Positions 60,807-64,000 of a stretch of 64,000 bases of DNA are shown one piece after another. Numbering within the stretch: the first letter of the stretch is position 1; every line of letters starts with the position of its first letter. Position numbers and translations under genes: made by a program. This DNA is from Rhodopirellula sp. P2 (GTDB lineage: Bacteria; Planctomycetota; Planctomycetia; Pirellulales; Pirellulaceae). A model generated the notes under the pieces. That model made no database searches. It was not told the origin of the DNA and saw only the letters and a program-made list of their open reading frames with translations. The DNA lies in contig NZ_CP118225.1 of NCBI RefSeq assembly GCF_028768465.1, positions 1,407,001 to 1,471,000 of the forward strand, read 5' to 3'.

Positions 60807-63320
60807 TTGGATCAACGGATCCCCGCATCATTGGCCGAGCGTCGACGCTGGGTGGTCGCACCTGAACAGACGGATCACCCGCCGGGTGAGATGGTGCTGT
60901 ACTGGATGCACAACGCGGTGCGGGGGCATGAGAATCCTGCCTTGGACGCGGCGATGTGGCTGGCGCATGAAAATGGTTTGCCGCTGCTGGTCTATCACGG
61001 GCTCTCTGAAAAGTATCCCTACGCGTCGGATCGGCATCATGCGTTCATCATGCAGGGGGCACGCGATGTTCAGCGCGAACTGGAAGCCAAAGGAATCAGC
61101 TACGCGTTTCATCTGGAACGGCAAGGTCACCGTGGTCCGCACCTGAGGGATTTGTGCCGCCGGGCGGCCGTGTTGGTCAGTGAGGAAATGCCCGTTGCAC
61201 CAATTGCATGTTGGGTGGATCGACTGCGCAGTTTGGTGACCACGCCGATCATGTTGGTGGACACGAGCTGTGTCGTGCCTTCCCAGTCGATTGCGACCGT
61301 TCCAACGCGCGCCTTTGAGTTTCGCCGTGTCATTCAGGATGCATTGGCCGATCGATTGGAGCGTCCCTATCAAGAGTTGCCCGCCGATGTTCAACCAGCC
61401 GAGTTCACCGGGCCGCTTGGGTTTGAACCGATCGATCTGCAGGATGTGCAATTGGCGGATCTGATCAGCCAGTGCAAGATTGATCATTCGGTCGGCCCTG
61501 TCGCAGACACTCCCGGTGGAACGCGTGCCGGTTATGCCCGTTGGGAACGATTCCGGGAAACATCGTTGAGCAAGTATGCGGAACGACGGAATTGTGCCGA
61601 CGAGCCGCTGGGCGTCAGTCGCCTGAGCGGTCACCTGCATTATGGGATGGTCAGCCCATTCCGAATCGCTCGCGAAGCCGCTGCGTTGGGAGCGGAGAAA
61701 TACGTCGATGAGTTGGTGGTCTGGCGGGAGATGGTGTTTCGATTTTGCCTGGAGCACGTGGAGGACCTCGACACCATGGCGGCGATTCCTGAGTGGGCTC
61801 GTGAATCGCTGCTCGAGCACGCCGACGATCCACGGGAAGAAGTCCTGGATTGGGAATCACTCGCACGTGGGAAATCGTCTCAGACGCTTTGGAATTTGGC
61901 TCAGCAGAGTTTGTTGCAGCACGGTGAACTGCACAATAATTTGCGGATGACATGGGGCAAAGCTTTCTTGGCGATGACATCGCAACCCTGTCAGGCACTG
62001 GCGCAGTGCATTGACCTGAACCATCGGTATGCCATCGATGGCAGAAGCCCGATCAGCTACAGCGGCATCCTGTGGTGCTTTGGCCAGTTTGATCGTCCGT
62101 TTGAACCGGAGCAGCCGATTTACGGGACGGTGCGTTCGCGGTCCGTCGATCAGCACGAGTCTCGCCTCGACGTGCCGCAGGTCGCTCAGTGGGTCAATCG
62201 CCCCCTCGCTGCGACGCTGCCTCGCGTTGCGATTGTGGGAGCGGGACTGGGAGGCTTGTCCGCAGCACGCACTCTGACGGACCACGGTTTGGAAGTCCAC
62301 GTGTTTGAGAAATCACGGGGAGTTGGCGGGCGGATGGCGACGCGGCGCAGCGAATCAGGAGGGGGCTTCGATCACGGTGCTCAGTACTTCACCGTTCGCG
62401 ACGATCGATTCGCGAGGTACGTGCGAAGCTGGATCAGCCAAGGTCTGGTCGCTCCCTGGATGCAGCCGATTGTGGAATTGCAGCCCGGAGGTCAGGTGGG
62501 GAAGGAAAAGTGCGGGACGCCTCGCTATGTCGGTGTTCCTGGCATGAACGCAATTGCCAAGCATTTGGCAGCGGACGTCAACGTGCATTTGCAAACCACG
62601 GTGGATTCACTCCAGCGGGTGGGAGATCGGTGGCAGTTGAAGTTTGCAGACCCAAGTGGTTTGTCATCAACGGGCTCGGTGAATGACGAGGGGAACAGCG
62701 AATTTGATTGCGTGATCGTGAATTGCCCGCCGCAACAAGCGGCCAGGTTGTTGGCGGGGCACTCCGACATGGCAGACATTGCTCAGCAGGTTGAGATGCT
62801 GCCTTGTTGGTCCGTGATGGTCCGCGGGGAAGGCTTGCCGGAGCTTGGTTTTTCAGGTGCCTTCATCAACGAGGGGCCGCTGTCCTGGATCGCTCGGAAC
62901 GATGAAAAGCCGGGGCGGGATGCCGGGGACGGATCTGCCAGTTCGTGGGTCTTGCACGCATCGGCGGATTGGTCGCAACAGCACCTGGAGCAGTCGCCCG
63001 AGTGGGTGGGCGCGCAGTTGCTCACCGCCATGGCGGAAGCGACGGGGCAACAATTCACACGGGTGGTGGAGTGCCAAGCTCACCGATGGCGTTATGCCAA
63101 TCCCGTGTCGCCCCTGGAGACGGATTGCCTCTGGGACGCGACCACAGGGCTGGGAGCATGCGGTGATTGGTGTGGTGGCCCGCGAATCGAAGGCGCCTTC
63201 CTCAGTGGGATGGCGATGGCGGGGGCGGTGTTGCGTCAGGCAACAATCGACCGGGCGGCTCCTTCTCCAGGCCAGTTGGAGGGTGCGGCTACGCGGAAGC
63301 GAACAGCCGACGCGGTCTAG
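60807..63320 (+). CDS. Class II photolyase fused to a renalase-like FAD/NAD(P) oxidoreductase
   Basis: An 837-residue two-domain protein. Residues 1-465 resemble a class II CPD photolyase: EMVLYWMHNAVRGHENPALDAA at the start, VWREMVFRFC, HNNLRMTWGKAFLAMT and YSGILWCFGQFDRPFEP near 420. From about 473 an amine-oxidase-type FAD domain begins with VAIVGAGLGGLSAA and VGGRMATRR, then GAQYFTVRDDRFARYV, as in renalase-like bacterial proteins. The frame is continuous with no stop or shift. The start is a TTG with GGGAG 9 nt upstream; no in-frame ATG precedes the photolyase N-terminus. It lies 108 bp after hpnE and its 3' end overlaps fliO by 32 bp. The combined activity is unknown. Confidence 0.85.
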   Translation: MDQRIPASLAERRRWVVAPEQTDHPPGEMVLYWMHNAVRGHENPALDAAMWLAHENGLPLLVYHGLSEKYPYASDRHHAFIMQGARDVQRELEAKGISYAFHLERQGHRGPHLRDLCRRAAVLVSEEMPVAPIACWVDRLRSLVTTPIMLVDTSCVVPSQSIATVPTRAFEFRRVIQDALADRLERPYQELPADVQPAEFTGPLGFEPIDLQDVQLADLISQCKIDHSVGPVADTPGGTRAGYARWERFRETSLSKYAERRNCADEPLGVSRLSGHLHYGMVSPFRIAREAAALGAEKYVDELVVWREMVFRFCLEHVEDLDTMAAIPEWARESLLEHADDPREEVLDWESLARGKSSQTLWNLAQQSLLQHGELHNNLRMTWGKAFLAMTSQPCQALAQCIDLNHRYAIDGRSPISYSGILWCFGQFDRPFEPEQPIYGTVRSRSVDQHESRLDVPQVAQWVNRPLAATLPRVAIVGAGLGGLSAARTLTDHGLEVHVFEKSRGVGGRMATRRSESGGGFDHGAQYFTVRDDRFARYVRSWISQGLVAPWMQPIVELQPGGQVGKEKCGTPRYVGVPGMNAIAKHLAADVNVHLQTTVDSLQRVGDRWQLKFADPSGLSSTGSVNDEGNSEFDCVIVNCPPQQAARLLAGHSDMADIAQQVEMLPCWSVMVRGEGLPELGFSGAFINEGPLSWIARNDEKPGRDAGDGSASSWVLHASADWSQQHLEQSPEWVGAQLLTAMAEATGQQFTRVVECQAHRWRYANPVSPLETDCLWDATTGLGACGDWCGGPRIEGAFLSGMAMAGAVLRQATIDRAAPSPGQLEGAATRKRTADAV

Positions 63321-64000
63321 ACGGCGGGGTGGAAGCCGCGGGGCGTTCGACAAACCCAGAGGCCACTGGCTCGCTCTCGATTTGACGCATGGTTTGTTCG
63401 AAGACGGCTCGGGCTTCGGCTGAGCAGCTGGCGATCAACTCACGGACTTCGTCCGGATCGGTGACTTCCGAAATCGGTGTGACGCCGGACGATGTTTGGC
63501 TGAGCACCAACACCCGGCGACCGCATTTGACCAGCAAGAGTTTGGTGCGAGGGTCGAGCATCACATGCCCGAGTGGGCTGAGAGTGGATGCAGAGAGTGG
63601 TTTGGAAACGGCAGAGCCGCCTCCGAATCGACGACTGACCCAAACAAGTCCACAAAACAAAGCCAACACAATGGCGAGGCTCGATCCCACCGTGACCAGT
63701 GGAGCGATGTTCTTCGACCGAGAGGATTCGCCATCGGGCGAGAGTTCCAGGCCCGAGGTTTTGCTTTCTGACGGCAGTTGGTAGGCGGATGCGTCTTGGT
63801 TGTCCGTCTGCATCGCGAGGGCAGGGAAACCGCGTCCGATGACTTTGGGCGGTTCCGGAGAATCGCTGTGAGCGGGCAGGGGGGCCGCACTGTAGGTGGC
63901 TTCTGCGCCGTAGGCGGTGTCTGAGCCGTAGCTTTGATCCGCGGCTGCGATTTCACCCGCACCTAGGCAGGTGATGAGGGCCAATGGGATGACGTTGGCA
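63289..64000 (-). CDS. fliO: Flagellar biosynthetic protein FliO (5' end outside window)
   Basis: A FliO/FliZ-family membrane component of the flagellar type III export apparatus, C-terminal part. The frame is open to the window edge and enters a signal-peptide-like stretch (IPLALITCLGAGEIAAAD), so the start is upstream. After a ~75-residue exported linker there is one membrane helix (SLAIVLALFCGLVWVSRRF) and the family domain LSPLGHVMLDPRTKLLLVKCGRRVLVLSQ. The internal TTG at 63984 is not a likely start. It converges on the photolyase fusion gene and overlaps its 3' end by 32 bp. Other flagellar genes probably lie beyond the edge. Confidence 0.82.
   Translation of the reverse strand, partial: ANVIPLALITCLGAGEIAAADQSYGSDTAYGAEATYSAAPLPAHSDSPEPPKVIGRGFPALAMQTDNQDASAYQLPSESKTSGLELSPDGESSRSKNIAPLVTVGSSLAIVLALFCGLVWVSRRFGGGSAVSKPLSASTLSPLGHVMLDPRTKLLLVKCGRRVLVLSQTSSGVTPISEVTDPDEVRELIASCSAEARAVFEQTMRQIESEPVASGFVERPAASTPPSRPRRLFASA

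Noticed and set aside
1..64000. tRNA, rRNA or riboswitch
   Set aside because: I saw no cloverleaf with T-loop GGTTCRA in context, no rRNA signature and no recognisable riboswitch core. A covariance-model scan would be decisive.

Overview
The window reads as chromosomal DNA of a planctomycete of the Pirellulaceae, most like Rhodopirellula. The signs are a DUF1559 prepilin-like protein, two large exoproteins with LEPR-xLL-type N-termini, a WD40 Ser/Thr kinase, a stand-alone formaldehyde-activating enzyme, a squalene-route hpnCDE operon, ASPIC/UnbV-FG-GAP proteins, and intergenic regions rich in small palindromic repeats. The species is inferred from content; no search was run. I see no rRNA, tRNA, prophage, transposase or CRISPR array.

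Layout: (1) 1-6.4 kb: a RecQ-type helicase cut by the window edge, hisH, an unknown gene whose 3' end lies in a five-copy 148-bp tandem array, a Tat-exported TIM-barrel protein and a BASS-family transporter. (2) 6.4-11.3 kb: two MITE-like elements, then the RNA-repair locus, with rtcR divergent from overlapping rtcB-rtcA and a near-consensus sigma-54 promoter between them. (3) 11.4-20.3 kb: a DUF1579 protein, an Uma2 nuclease-like gene, a SNF2 helicase, a HEAT-repeat lipoprotein, fae and repeats. (4) 20.3-30.6 kb, minus strand: a roughly 1750-residue SdrD-B-domain exoprotein behind a WD40 protein; then a membrane protein, a PolB-type exonuclease and an unknown secreted protein. (5) 30.8-46.1 kb: an exoprotein with RTX-like repeats overlapping a 1922-residue WD40 kinase, facing a three-gene HlyD / HlyD / M50-HlyD operon that diverges from a TolC gene. 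I infer one export and signalling locus. (6) 46.4-48.6 kb: rpmE-prfA-prmC. (7) 49-56 kb: DUF1559, glgX and a TPR/FG-GAP/ASPIC lipoprotein. (8) 56-64 kb: ispH divergent from hpnC-hpnD-hpnE, a photolyase fused to a renalase-like flavoprotein, and the 3' part of fliO.

How parts connect: ispH supplies C5 isoprenoid units and HpnCDE make squalene, for hopanoids or C30 carotenoids. RtcR should gate sigma-54 transcription of the RNA ligase and cyclase. The HlyD/M50/TolC set could export the neighbouring RTX-like exoprotein. The most unusual items are the photolyase-renalase fusion, the M50-HlyD export locus with a PqqD-like N-terminus, the kinase's array of TxxD/E motifs, and a 68-bp double-hairpin repeat family with eight full copies.
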